Positions 1-8,437 of a stretch of 64,000 bases of DNA are shown here, in pieces. The notes under the pieces were generated by a model. That model ran no database searches. It was given only the letters and a program-made list of their open reading frames with translations, and had not been told where the DNA came from. How positions within the stretch are numbered: the first letter of the stretch is position 1; each line of letters starts with the position of its first letter. Origin of the DNA: Celeribacter arenosi (GTDB taxonomy: Bacteria; Pseudomonadota; Alphaproteobacteria; Rhodobacterales; Rhodobacteraceae); the NCBI RefSeq assembly GCF_039539485.1, contig NZ_BAABDF010000007.1:558001-622000 (forward strand). The letters are read 5' to 3'. A program made the position numbers and the translations under genes.

Positions 1-167
1 TCGCGCCCGACTGGGTGGAAAAACTCCCGCCCCGCGACCCGATGGAAGAGGACATGCTCGATTTCGCGTTCGAGCCCGATCCCGAACGTTCGCGCCTGAC
101 GTGCCAGTTGAAAGTCACGGACGCGCTCGAAGGTCTCGTCGTCCAGATCCCCGAAAAGCAGATTTGA
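1..167 (+). CDS. 2Fe-2S ferredoxin, C-terminal part (cut by window edge)
   Basis: Only the last 54 codons are present, in frame from base 3 to a TGA at 165-167. The sequence RLTCQLKVTDALEGLVV followed by PEKQI is the C-terminal signature of adrenodoxin/ferredoxin VI-type 2Fe-2S ferredoxins, and the Cys in LTCQ is the last cluster ligand. Such proteins are small soluble electron carriers for P450s or biosynthetic enzymes. The preceding acidic stretch (MEEDMLDFAF) fits the helix that contacts partner proteins in this family. The stop overlaps the ATG of the next gene (TGATG), so the two are probably co-transcribed. The partner enzyme cannot be told from this fragment. Confidence 0.85.
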   Translation, partial: APDWVEKLPPRDPMEEDMLDFAFEPDPERSRLTCQLKVTDALEGLVVQIPEKQI

Positions 168-898
168 TGCGCGGGCTCGCCCTCATTGCAATGCTGATGG
201 CAGAGGCGGCGGGGGCCGAAATCCTGTCCGCGAGGTATATGGAGCCGACCGGGGTGTACGGTCACGGCGCAATCCCGGGCGGGGAATATGGCGGGCTCGA
301 AGTGCGCCTGTCGCCCGACCGCGTGCTCGGCGTCGGCACATATGACAACGTCTATGAGGACACGAAGCCCCGGCTCGCCGATCTTGATGGCGATGGCACA
401 GTGGAACTGGTGACGGTCATTTCCTATTTCGACCGTGGCGCGGCGATCCGTGTGTTTGATGAGGTGGATTCCCCCGATCACCCGTTGGGCACGACCCTCG
501 GCGTTGTGGCCGAGACAGCCCCCATCGGGCGCCGCTACCGGTGGCTGTCCATCGCAGGCATCGCCGATTTTGATGGCAACGGGCGCATGGACATCGCCTA
601 TGTCGACCGACCGCATCTGGCGAAAGAGCTCGTGATCGTTGAGGCGCGCGGGTCGGGACCTGGGCTGACCTTGCACGAAACGGCCCGCGTCTCCGGACTA
701 ACCAATCACCACCTCGGATCACCCGTTATCGAGGGCGGTGTGCGTGTCTGTGACGGTATGTACCCCGTCATTCTCACCGCCGATGCGAAGTGGAAAAACG
801 TTGTCGAAAACCGCCTTTCGGGTGGGGAAATTGTCTCTACGCCCGTCGCGCCCTATACCGGACCTGATAGCTTCGCGCCGTTTTTGGACTGCGACTGA
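167..898 (+). CDS. Exported FG-GAP/VCBS repeat protein
   Basis: 243 aa from the ATG at 167, which overlaps the stop of the ferredoxin gene; the reading frame is open further upstream but only from inside that gene. Residues 1-17 form a short signal peptide ending in AGA. Two calcium-binding FG-GAP/VCBS-like motifs are visible, LADLDGDGTVELV and IADFDGNGRMDIAY, the typical D-x-D-G-x-G-x-x-D/E loops of beta-propeller proteins. Only about two or three blades fit in this length, so it may act as a half propeller or oligomer. The role is unknown; family members are periplasmic or surface proteins. Tight coupling to a ferredoxin gene is probably transcriptional convenience rather than shared function. 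Confidence 0.7.
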   Translation: MRGLALIAMLMAEAAGAEILSARYMEPTGVYGHGAIPGGEYGGLEVRLSPDRVLGVGTYDNVYEDTKPRLADLDGDGTVELVTVISYFDRGAAIRVFDEVDSPDHPLGTTLGVVAETAPIGRRYRWLSIAGIADFDGNGRMDIAYVDRPHLAKELVIVEARGSGPGLTLHETARVSGLTNHHLGSPVIEGGVRVCDGMYPVILTADAKWKNVVENRLSGGEIVSTPVAPYTGPDSFAPFLDCD

Positions 899-1029
899 CG
901 CCTTTGGGAAACTTTTTCGCACGCATTCTGCCGTCTGGTTGCCAAACACTCTGTTTTTGCACTGGCATTCGGCGACCCATCTGACAAAACTCCCCGTCAC
1001 ATGACGACCCAAAGCCTGCAGGTACCCCG

Positions 1030-1914
1030 ATGACTTCATATGTGTTGACCGTCACTTGCCCATCAACGCGCGGCATCGTCGCGGCAATCTCTGGCAAGCT
1101 TGCCGAGCTGGGTTGCAACATCACCGACTCCGCGCAGTTTGATGATCCGGCGACACAGCAGTTTTTTATGCGGGTGAGCTTTGCGCCGGAAACCGGCCTG
1201 TCGCGGGACGCGGTCGCAGATGGGTTCGCACCCGTTGCAAAATCTATCGGCGCGACCTGGGCCATTCATGACGAAGCCGAAAAGATGAAGGTTGTCGTCA
1301 TGGTGTCGCGCTTCGGGCACTGCCTTAACGACCTTCTCTACCGTTGGCGGATCGGCGCGCTGCCAATCGATATCGTCGCGGTCATTTCGAACCATATGGA
1401 ATATCAGAAGGTTGTCGTGAACCATGACATCCCGTTCCATTGCATCAAGGTCACGAAAGAGAACAAGCCCAAGGCCGAGGCCGAAATCATGGCTGTGGTC
1501 GAGGAAACCGGCGCGGAATTGATCGTGTTGGCCCGCTACATGCAGATCCTGTCGGACGATATGTGCAAACAGATGTCGGGCCGGATCATCAACATCCACC
1601 ACTCTTTCCTGCCGTCATTCAAAGGCGCGAACCCCTATAAACAGGCGTTCGAGAGGGGGGTGAAACTTATAGGGGCAACTGCGCATTATGTGACGGCCGA
1701 TCTCGATGAGGGGCCGATTATCGAACAGGACACGGTGCGTGTTACCCATGCACAAAGCCCCGAAGACTACGTGTCTCTCGGTCGCGATGTCGAGGCGCAG
1801 GTGTTTTCACGCGCAATCCATGCCCATATTCACCACCGTGTGTTTCTCAACGGAAATAAGACCGTGGTCTTCCCCGCAAGCCCGGGTGGATACGCGTCTG
1901 AGCGAATGGGCTAA
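1030..1914 (+). CDS. purU: Formyltetrahydrofolate deformylase
   Basis: 294 aa, the usual length of PurU. Hydrolyses 10-formyl-THF to formate and THF in the cytoplasm, balancing the one-carbon pool and supplying formate for purine synthesis. Residues 1-80 are an N-terminal ACT regulatory domain (CPSTRGIVAAISGKLAELG). Residues 87 onward are the formyltransferase fold, with the signature INIHHSFLPSFKGANPY at 187-203 and the LDEGPI catalytic Asp loop at 225-230. It stands alone on the plus strand and converges on purD. The ATG start follows a weak purine-rich stretch; no earlier in-frame start is attractive. Confidence 0.95.
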   Translation: MTSYVLTVTCPSTRGIVAAISGKLAELGCNITDSAQFDDPATQQFFMRVSFAPETGLSRDAVADGFAPVAKSIGATWAIHDEAEKMKVVVMVSRFGHCLNDLLYRWRIGALPIDIVAVISNHMEYQKVVVNHDIPFHCIKVTKENKPKAEAEIMAVVEETGAELIVLARYMQILSDDMCKQMSGRIINIHHSFLPSFKGANPYKQAFERGVKLIGATAHYVTADLDEGPIIEQDTVRVTHAQSPEDYVSLGRDVEAQVFSRAIHAHIHHRVFLNGNKTVVFPASPGGYASERMG

Positions 1915-2073
1915 GGCGCCGTTAACGATCCGCTAAAACGAGAAAAGGCACGCCATTCGAGCGCGCCCTTCCCGTGTACACGTGGAAATCGTGGCGTTCG
2001 CACCACCTTATCGATTCGGAAGGCCATTCGAGCCGGTCGGTGCTTTCAACACCTTCTGTATGAACCGTTAAGG

Positions 2074-3345
2074 TTAAGATCGGCTTAAAGCGCGCCATCC
2101 TATATCGGTCCGGTTGAAACCCTCGGGCCAGTCAATCTGGCCGATCATTTCATAGGCCCGATCGCGCGCCTCGTTGAGGCTGTTGCCGCGCGCGGTCACG
2201 TTCAGAACGCGCCCACCATTGGCCACCAGAACCCCGTCCGTCATAGACGTGCCTGCGTGAAAAACCATATTCATGGAATCTTCGGGCAGGGCGTCGAGCC
2301 CGCGAATGGCTGTCCCTTTCTGATAGGCGCCCGGATACCCGTTGGCCGCCATCACGACTGTAATCGCGTGGTCATCGGCCCAGTTCACCTGAGCGGTGTC
2401 GAGGCGTCCCTCCGCCGCGGCAAGCAGCAAATCGAGCACCTGTGCGCCAAGCCGCATCATCAACACCTGACATTCGGGATCGCCAAATCGGCAGTTGTAT
2501 TCGACCAGACGTGGCTGGCCGTCCTTGATCATGAAACCGGCATAAAGAACGCCTTGGTAGGGCATGCCGCGCTTTGCCATCTCGGCCACGGTGGGTTTGA
2601 CGATCTCGTCCATAGCCTTGCGCACAATGTCGTCGGTCATGACGGGTGCGGGGGAGTAGGCGCCCATGCCGCCGGTATTCAGACCGGTGTCACCATCGCC
2701 CACCCGTTTGTGGTCCTGCGCGGTCCCGATTGGCAATACGTTCTCTCCATCGCACAGGATGAACCAAGAGGCCTCTTCGCCCTCCATGAATTCCTCGATC
2801 ACGACCTCTGCGCCGGCTGCGCCAAATTCGCCGCCAAACATGTCGTCAATCGCGTCGAGCGCGGTGGCCTCATCCATCGCGACGATCACGCCTTTGCCTG
2901 CGGCCAAACCGTCGGCCTTAACCACGATCGGCGCGCCCTCAGTGCGGATGTAGGCCTTGGCGGCCTCGGCATCATCGAAACGCGCATAGCCTGCAGTGGG
3001 GGCATCGCAAGCGTCACAGATCTCTTTGGTGAACCCTTTCGAGGCCTCCAGTTGCGCGGCCATCTTCGATGGGCCAAATGTCAGGATACCGGCGGCGCGC
3101 AAATCATCCGCAACGCCCGCTGCCAAAGGCGCCTCGGGCCCGATGATGACGAAATCGATGGCATTTTCTGCGACGAACTGAACCACTTCGGCCCCGTCGT
3201 TTATATCCAATGCGGCGCAGTCTGCGATAGCCGCGATACCCGCATTGCCTGGCGCCACGACGAGTTTGTCACATTTGGGGTTCTGCATCACCGCCCAAGC
3301 CAGAGAGTGCTCACGCCCGCCGCTGCCCAAGATCAATATATTCAT
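2074..3345 (-). CDS. purD: Phosphoribosylamine--glycine ligase
   Basis: 423 aa. Catalyses ATP-dependent ligation of glycine to 5-phosphoribosylamine, the second step of purine synthesis. It begins with the family signature MNILILGSGGREHSL and carries the ATP-grasp motifs KADGLAAGKGV and DHKRVGDGDTGLNTGGMGAYSP. The start at 3345 is chosen because MNILILG is the conserved N-terminus and an AAGAAGGGG ribosome-binding site lies just upstream; the frame stays open for 31 more codons without family similarity. It is divergent from xseA, so both promoters lie within 3346-3446. Confidence 0.96.
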   Translation of the reverse strand: MNILILGSGGREHSLAWAVMQNPKCDKLVVAPGNAGIAAIADCAALDINDGAEVVQFVAENAIDFVIIGPEAPLAAGVADDLRAAGILTFGPSKMAAQLEASKGFTKEICDACDAPTAGYARFDDAEAAKAYIRTEGAPIVVKADGLAAGKGVIVAMDEATALDAIDDMFGGEFGAAGAEVVIEEFMEGEEASWFILCDGENVLPIGTAQDHKRVGDGDTGLNTGGMGAYSPAPVMTDDIVRKAMDEIVKPTVAEMAKRGMPYQGVLYAGFMIKDGQPRLVEYNCRFGDPECQVLMMRLGAQVLDLLLAAAEGRLDTAQVNWADDHAITVVMAANGYPGAYQKGTAIRGLDALPEDSMNMVFHAGTSMTDGVLVANGGRVLNVTARGNSLNEARDRAYEMIGQIDWPEGFNRTDIGWRALSRS

Positions 3346-3414
3346 GTGCCGGACCCCTTCTTTTTCATTCCTGCGCGTTCTAAAGTCACCGGACAAGCGA
3401 CACAAGCGCGAGCA

Positions 3415-3460
3415 GCCCATGTCTGACCTATTCCCCAACTATGCCCATGTCTGACCTATT
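3415..3460 (+). repeat. 18-bp direct repeat over the xseA start codon
   Basis: The 18-base word GCCCATGTCTGACCTATT occurs at 3415-3432 and again at 3443-3460, offset by 28 bases. Both copies contain an ATG followed by codons for Ser-Asp-Leu, the first residues of XseA. Because 28 is not a multiple of three, the upstream ATG (3419) is out of frame and opens an 11-codon reading frame that ends at 3454, just past the real start. It looks like a small tandem duplication of the gene start. Confidence 0.85.
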
Positions 3461-4874
3461 AGAGGACGATGGCCCCGAAAGCCCCTCGAACGCACCTGAA
3501 TTCACGGTTTCAGAACTGTCAGGGTCGATCAAGAAGACGCTTGAGGGCGCTTTTGGCAGGGTGCGTGTGCGCGGCGAAATCGGGCGGGTGATGCACGCGC
3601 GCTCCGGCCATCTCTATTACGACCTCAAAGACGATCAGAACGTGGTGTCCTGCAATACCTGGAAAGGGCAGGTGCGGGGGCTTTCGGTCGTGCCAGAGGA
3701 AGGCATGGAGGTGATTGTCACGGGGCGGTTGTCCACCTTTGGTCCGCAATCGAAATACAACCTCAACGTCGATCAGGTGGAGGTCGCGGGTGAGGGTGCG
3801 TTGATGGCGATGCTCGACAAACGGCGTCGCGCCTTGGCCGCAGAGGGGCTGTTTGACGAAGGCCGCAAAAAACCCATTCCCTATTTGCCAGAGGTGATCG
3901 GGGTCGTGACCTCGCCGTCCGGCGCGGTGATCCGGGATATCCTGCATCGGCTGCGCGACCGCTTTCCCCGCCATGTCCTGATTTGGCCGGTCGCCGTACA
4001 GGGCCAGAACTGTGCCGCCGAAGTCGCGGCTGGTATCGCCGGTTTCAACAAACTGCAAAAGGGTGGCGCGATTCCGCGACCCGACCTGATTATCGTCGCC
4101 CGTGGTGGCGGTTCGGTCGAGGACCTGTGGGGCTTTAACGAAGAAATCGTCGTGCGGGCGGTTGCGGCCTCCGACATCCCGCTCATTTCCGCTGTCGGCC
4201 ATGAAACCGATACCACGCTCATCGACTATGCCTCTGACCGGCGTGCGCCCACACCGACCGCCGCCGCGGAAATGGCTGTGCCGGTGCGCCGCGAATTATG
4301 GGTGAGCGTGCAGGAGCTGGGGGCGCGCATGGCGCGGGGGCTCGACAATACGATTGAGCGGCGCAAGGTCCGGCTCGCCGATTTGACGCGCGCGATGCCA
4401 AAGCCGACGCATCTGCTGGACGGTCCGCGCCAAAGGCTCGATCGCGCCGAGAGTTTGCTCGGGCAGGCATTGATCCGTGGCGTGCATCAGCGACAATTGG
4501 CGCTGTCAAAGGTCTCCGCACGGCTGCAACCCGTATCGCTGCAGGGGCGCCTCAGTCGCCATAGGGATCGCCTCACAACCCTTGGAGAGGGCCTAGAGCG
4601 CGCCGCGACGACACGGTTGCGGGATCGGCGCAGTGCATTGGATCGTAGTGGTGGGTTGTTGGAAGTTCTGTCCTACAAGGCGACGCTGGATCGCGGCTAT
4701 GCAGTTGTACGCGACGCTGAAAACGGGGTGGTGACGCGCGCGAAAGATGCGGCCCGTATGCATGAAGTCGAGTTCGCCGATGGTCGCGTCGCGATTGGTG
4801 GCGCAGCCGCGCAGGCGAAACCCGCGAAAAAGGCAGCGCCCAAGAAAAAACCGGAGCAAGGCAGCCTGTTCTAA
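3447..4874 (+). CDS. xseA: Exodeoxyribonuclease VII large subunit
   Basis: 475 aa from the ATG at 3447; an in-frame ATG two codons earlier (3441) is also possible. With XseB the protein degrades single-stranded DNA to oligonucleotides. The N-terminal OB-fold domain (about 12-115, EFTVSELSGSIKK, ARSGHLYYDLKD) binds DNA. The catalytic core includes VIGVVTSPSGAVIRDI, VARGGGSVEDLWGFNEE and ISAVGHETDTTLIDY, all diagnostic. A long coiled region follows, and the last 20 residues are Lys-rich (AKKAAPKKK). xseB is not adjacent. The MSDLL start lies in the second copy of an 18-bp duplication, and the usual ribosome-binding site is weak here. Confidence 0.95.
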   Translation: MSDLLEDDGPESPSNAPEFTVSELSGSIKKTLEGAFGRVRVRGEIGRVMHARSGHLYYDLKDDQNVVSCNTWKGQVRGLSVVPEEGMEVIVTGRLSTFGPQSKYNLNVDQVEVAGEGALMAMLDKRRRALAAEGLFDEGRKKPIPYLPEVIGVVTSPSGAVIRDILHRLRDRFPRHVLIWPVAVQGQNCAAEVAAGIAGFNKLQKGGAIPRPDLIIVARGGGSVEDLWGFNEEIVVRAVAASDIPLISAVGHETDTTLIDYASDRRAPTPTAAAEMAVPVRRELWVSVQELGARMARGLDNTIERRKVRLADLTRAMPKPTHLLDGPRQRLDRAESLLGQALIRGVHQRQLALSKVSARLQPVSLQGRLSRHRDRLTTLGEGLERAATTRLRDRRSALDRSGGLLEVLSYKATLDRGYAVVRDAENGVVTRAKDAARMHEVEFADGRVAIGGAAAQAKPAKKAAPKKKPEQGSLF

Positions 4875-4884
4875 GGCTGCGCCC

Positions 4885-5283
4885 TCAAACGCCGACCTGA
4901 GGCCCCATGCAGGTGAGGGGGCTATCCGAGGCCTCTGCCTCGTATAGTTCGGTGCCACTGCTGCCTTGGAATACCGCGCGTAGCTTGTCTCCTTGTAGGA
5001 AGAACTGCCAACACTGCGGGTCGCCGCCGTGCTCATAGACGAAGCAGATGTTTGACTCTTCCTCGTACCAGAACCCGTCGACGCAGGTATCTTCATCAAA
5101 TGCCCATTTTACACGGTTATTCGAGAAGTATTGCTCTGTCCCATAGGCCAGACCCCCTTCAGAAAAGGTGAGCGTTTTTCCAACAGTGTAGTCATCAAAT
5201 TCGCTCGCAGACAGCGGGTCAGCGGCGTGCGCCGTGGTCGCTGCGAAAGTGAAGAGAAGGGTTTGAAGCAAGGTTTTGAACAT
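4885..5283 (-). CDS. Small exported protein of unknown function
   Basis: 132 aa from the ATG at 5283. Residues 1-20 are a clear Sec signal peptide (MFKTLLQTLLFTFAATTAHA). The mature part is acidic, rich in aromatic residues and has four cysteines (DTC, SNIC, PQCW, LTC), enough for two disulfides, so a periplasmic location is likely. No family with known function is recognised; it resembles small periplasmic proteins often seen in Rhodobacteraceae. The gene converges on xseA with a 10-base gap and is in the same direction as, but 55 bases downstream of, the AlkB-like gene, so it might be read from that transcript. Confidence 0.65.
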   Translation of the reverse strand: MFKTLLQTLLFTFAATTAHAADPLSASEFDDYTVGKTLTFSEGGLAYGTEQYFSNNRVKWAFDEDTCVDGFWYEEESNICFVYEHGGDPQCWQFFLQGDKLRAVFQGSSGTELYEAEASDSPLTCMGPQVGV

Positions 5284-5338
5284 GACGCGTTTATGCCATG
5301 GGCTGGCGCGTCGCTCCAATCACATTGTGAACAGCAAT

Positions 5339-6382
5339 TTAGTCAAGGTTAGGCGCATCCATGACCGCCTCGACGCGAGGATCCATGATCCGGTGCCAGA
5401 GCGGGGGATACAGGGCAATTGTTGCCATAGCGGGCAGCGAGCGCGGCAAAACAGGCATATCCGCGCTGAGCTCCAATGCCGGATAGGGGCGCATCGGGTG
5501 GGCATGGTGGTCGGAATGGCGCGGCGCGTTGAGCATCAGAAACGAGGTGAACCATTGCGGGCTATTCCACGAATGGCGTGGACCTACAGGTTCGATGTTG
5601 CCGTGTGCGTCGGTGCGACGTTCAAGGCCGTAGTGTTGCACATAGTCCGACAATAGAAGCTGCATCGTCGCGTAGGCGGCAAGGAGGAGGTATTTCACAA
5701 CCCCGCCAAATCCACCGATGATGCCCGCCACCATCAGGCAGGCGATGCCACCGCCGATATAGAGTGCATAGGGGTGCAAATCATCCGCTCGGCCCCGTGC
5801 GCGCAATTCATTTTCCGCATTCAGCCCTTTGGTGAACGAGCCGAGCCAAGCAATTGGCAGAAAACGATAAAAACTCAACCCGAGCGGGGCAGAGTTGGGG
5901 TCGTTCTCGGAGGCCACATGGCGGTGATGGACCTTTGGGTGAGCCGAGGCATGATGCCCGAAGAGCAAGGTGATATAGACCCAGGTCCCCAACCGGCGCA
6001 GCGTTGGATCAGCGCGGTGGATCAATTCATGCGCATTGGCATTCGAGATTTGGCCGAAGAACAGGCCCGTGCCAAAGAACACCAGAACCCGTTCCCAGAA
6101 CACCAGATGCCCCGCCGTCAGCGCCCAGACCGCGAGCGCCAAGAGCGCGAAATGCGCGAGTGCCAGCACAACGGACAGGGCATTTGCATCGCCGTTTTCG
6201 GCTTCGCCATTCTCGGTTGTGCGCACGAAGGAGGTGAGGGCATCGAGGCTGTAAGCCAAGGCGGTCATGTAGAGAAGGCCGAGGAGTGCCCAAAACCCGC
6301 CAAAAACAGCACCGAGTGCCAAGAGGACTACGGGCGCGAGCGTCGCTGCGGCGTAATATCGGATCGTATGCGCGGTCATCAT
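5339..6382 (-). CDS. AlkB-type alkane/fatty-acid monooxygenase (membrane diiron)
   Basis: 347 aa integral membrane protein of the AlkB family, which hydroxylates terminal carbons of alkanes or related chains using a diiron centre and rubredoxin electrons. Histidine boxes are all present: HELIHR (118-123), HPKVHHRH (148-155), RHSDHHA (288-294), plus YVQHYGLERR (247-256). Several hydrophobic helices flank them. It is shorter than typical AlkB (about 400 aa), mainly at the ends. No rubredoxin, rubredoxin reductase or alkane regulator lies nearby, so the substrate cannot be assigned. Start is the first of two adjacent ATGs (6382/6379). Confidence 0.88.
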   Translation of the reverse strand: MMTAHTIRYYAAATLAPVVLLALGAVFGGFWALLGLLYMTALAYSLDALTSFVRTTENGEAENGDANALSVVLALAHFALLALAVWALTAGHLVFWERVLVFFGTGLFFGQISNANAHELIHRADPTLRRLGTWVYITLLFGHHASAHPKVHHRHVASENDPNSAPLGLSFYRFLPIAWLGSFTKGLNAENELRARGRADDLHPYALYIGGGIACLMVAGIIGGFGGVVKYLLLAAYATMQLLLSDYVQHYGLERRTDAHGNIEPVGPRHSWNSPQWFTSFLMLNAPRHSDHHAHPMRPYPALELSADMPVLPRSLPAMATIALYPPLWHRIMDPRVEAVMDAPNLD

Positions 6383-6527
6383 GTATTCGGCCGTCCTTGG
6401 TTCGCGGTACTTCGATATTTAGGTATATAGGCTCATGCGATGACGGGTTCACGTGGTTTTCGTCGCGGGGCTTCCATCGTGTCCCATTAGGGATTAAGTC
6501 TGCCGCGGATTGAGAAGGTGAAATGCG

Positions 6528-8000
6528 ATGTCGCTGTTCGGAAAGCTGAAGAACCGGTTGTTCAAAACCTCCTCGAAGATCGATCAGGGTCTTGAGGCGA
6601 TTGTCAGCGAGGGTGGCGAAGAAACCGGCGCCGAGGAGGCCTTTGTCGAAGCGGTGGAGCAATCCCCCGAACCGGAAACTCCTGCCGATCCCGCACCGAC
6701 GCCGGAAGCGCCCGCAACGCCCGAAGAGGTGCCTGCCGCGCCGGAACCGGATGTGCCCGCAGCGCCGGAACCCGAAATCCCGTCCGATCCAGCGCCCGAC
6801 CTGACGCCGGAGCCGCTACCGGAGAATCCACCGGCGCAAGAGCCGGAAATTCCGACCGAGCCATCCGTAGAGCCGGAACCCGATTTACCGCCCGTGCCAG
6901 AAGAAATTCCAGCAGAAATTCCTGTGGAAATTCCTGCCGAATTGCCGGTCGATGTTCCACCAACGCCGATCGAAGAGCCAAATATCCCCTCCGATTCTCC
7001 CCCCGCCGAAGCGCCGGTTGAAATTCCCGAAGCACCACAGGCACCGGAGATTTCGCAGGCGGTTGATGATGCATCCTTGGTGGGCCTCGTTGAAAAGACA
7101 ACAGAGGCCCCTGCGCGCGGATTCATCGGACGACTGCTGGGCCGGCGTGAGGAAAAGACCGTCGTTCGTCGCACACTCGACGACGACATGCTCGAACAGC
7201 TCGAAGAACTGCTGATCACGGCGGATATGGGTGTGGACACGTCGATGCGCGTGACTGCCGCAATGGCCGAAGGTCGATACGGGAAAAAGCTTTCGGTCGA
7301 AGAAATCAAACGCCTCATGGCGCGTGAAATCGCGCGGATCATGGAGCCTGTGGCAAAACCGATGCCCCTTTATGCCCACCGCCCCCAAGTTGTATTGGTG
7401 GTTGGCGTCAACGGGTCGGGCAAAACCACGACAATCGGCAAACTGGCGTCGCAATTTCGCGCGGCGGGTAAATCGGTCGTCATTGCCGCGGGCGACACCT
7501 TTCGTGCCGCCGCTGTCGAGCAGTTGCAGGTTTGGGGCGAACGCGCAGGCGTTCCGGTCCTTACCGCTCCCGAGGGCACAGATCCCGCCAGCCTCGCATT
7601 CGATGCGCTGACAAAGGCAAAAGCCGACGGTGCTGATCTCTTGATGATTGATACGGCGGGACGGTTGCAGAACCGCGCCGACCTCATGGAAGAGCTCGCG
7701 AAAATCGTTCGCGTGATCCGCAAAATCGATCCCGATGCGCCCCACAATACGCTGCTTGTGCTCGACGCGACGACAGGGCAAAACGCGGTTTCACAGGTCG
7801 ACACATTCCAGAAGCTTGCGGATGTCTCCGGCCTTGTGATGACGAAACTCGACGGTACGGCGAAGGGCGGGGTTCTGGTGAGCCTTGCCGATAAATTCGG
7901 CCTGCCGATCCATGCCATTGGGGTAGGTGAGCAGATCGATGATCTTGCGCCGTTCGATCCCGAAGAATTTGCCGCCGCGTTGACGGGGCTGGAGGTCTGA
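6528..8000 (+). CDS. ftsY: Signal recognition particle receptor
   Basis: 490 aa. FtsY docks SRP-ribosome complexes at the membrane for co-translational insertion. The NG GTPase domain fills residues 200-490: P-loop GVNGSGKTT (293-301), DTFRAAA (323-329), DTAGR (375-379) and TKLDGTAKGG (439-448). The N-terminus starts with a basic amphipathic segment (MSLFGKLKNRLFKTSSK), followed by an unusually long Pro/Glu/Ala-rich acidic linker (about 38-180). That linker includes near-tandem EIPA/EIPV/EIPA/ELPV tetrapeptides around 127-142. A GAGAAGG ribosome-binding site precedes the ATG. The stop overlaps the next start (TGATG at 7998-8002). Confidence 0.96.
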   Translation: MSLFGKLKNRLFKTSSKIDQGLEAIVSEGGEETGAEEAFVEAVEQSPEPETPADPAPTPEAPATPEEVPAAPEPDVPAAPEPEIPSDPAPDLTPEPLPENPPAQEPEIPTEPSVEPEPDLPPVPEEIPAEIPVEIPAELPVDVPPTPIEEPNIPSDSPPAEAPVEIPEAPQAPEISQAVDDASLVGLVEKTTEAPARGFIGRLLGRREEKTVVRRTLDDDMLEQLEELLITADMGVDTSMRVTAAMAEGRYGKKLSVEEIKRLMAREIARIMEPVAKPMPLYAHRPQVVLVVGVNGSGKTTTIGKLASQFRAAGKSVVIAAGDTFRAAAVEQLQVWGERAGVPVLTAPEGTDPASLAFDALTKAKADGADLLMIDTAGRLQNRADLMEELAKIVRVIRKIDPDAPHNTLLVLDATTGQNAVSQVDTFQKLADVSGLVMTKLDGTAKGGVLVSLADKFGLPIHAIGVGEQIDDLAPFDPEEFAAALTGLEV

Positions 8001-8431
8001 TGCTCGAAATCCACCCTGCGATTGGGCCCGACAACTGGTTGTCCGGCGGCGATGCCATTGCGCGCCGTGCGGCAATGCGCGGGCTTTTTCTCGACTATGC
8101 TGAACGCCCTGACCAGCTTCTCGAAGACTGGCCCGAGGGGCGTGCGCTTCACGCCGAAATGGTCGTGGTGAGCGGTGACAAACTCGTCGGGACCGGAATG
8201 CTTGTCGTTGACCGCGATCGCGCCGATTGTCCGGCGCGCATCTGGGGCATGGCGTTCGATCCGGAATTCCGCACCGATTTCCTGGTGTTTTCGCTCGAAG
8301 AGGCGCTCCTGAAAGACGGGGCGTTCGAAATCGACCATGAATTCATCGAGGGCGCCGACGGTCGCCTCGTGCCCAACCCATACGCGGATTTTGATAGCTT
8401 GTTCAGCAGCTTGCCGACCTTCGAGGCATAG
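8000..8431 (+). CDS. Conserved hypothetical protein downstream of ftsY
   Basis: 143 aa, soluble, acidic, no signal peptide or membrane segment. Its ATG overlaps the ftsY stop, so it is translationally coupled. I recognise no domain; the sequence mixes short strands and helices (LHAEMVVVSGDKLVGTGMLVVDRD, then a FDPEFRTDFLVFSLEEALL segment). It sits between ftsY and an exporter gene, with a six-base gap to the latter. Codon use and frame length support a real gene. Function unknown. Confidence 0.7.
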   Translation: MLEIHPAIGPDNWLSGGDAIARRAAMRGLFLDYAERPDQLLEDWPEGRALHAEMVVVSGDKLVGTGMLVVDRDRADCPARIWGMAFDPEFRTDFLVFSLEEALLKDGAFEIDHEFIEGADGRLVPNPYADFDSLFSSLPTFEA

Positions 8432-8437
8432 GTCGCG

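Noticed and set aside
2074..2088. Perfect CtrA-type TTAA-N7-TTAA box
   Set aside because: It overlaps the stop codon of purD between two converging genes, so no gene start lies downstream in either direction.
2257..3426. 389-codon plus-strand frame opposite purD
   Set aside because: Antisense shadow of a well-identified gene; the product is rich in His and Cys in the pattern typical of reversed GC-rich coding DNA.
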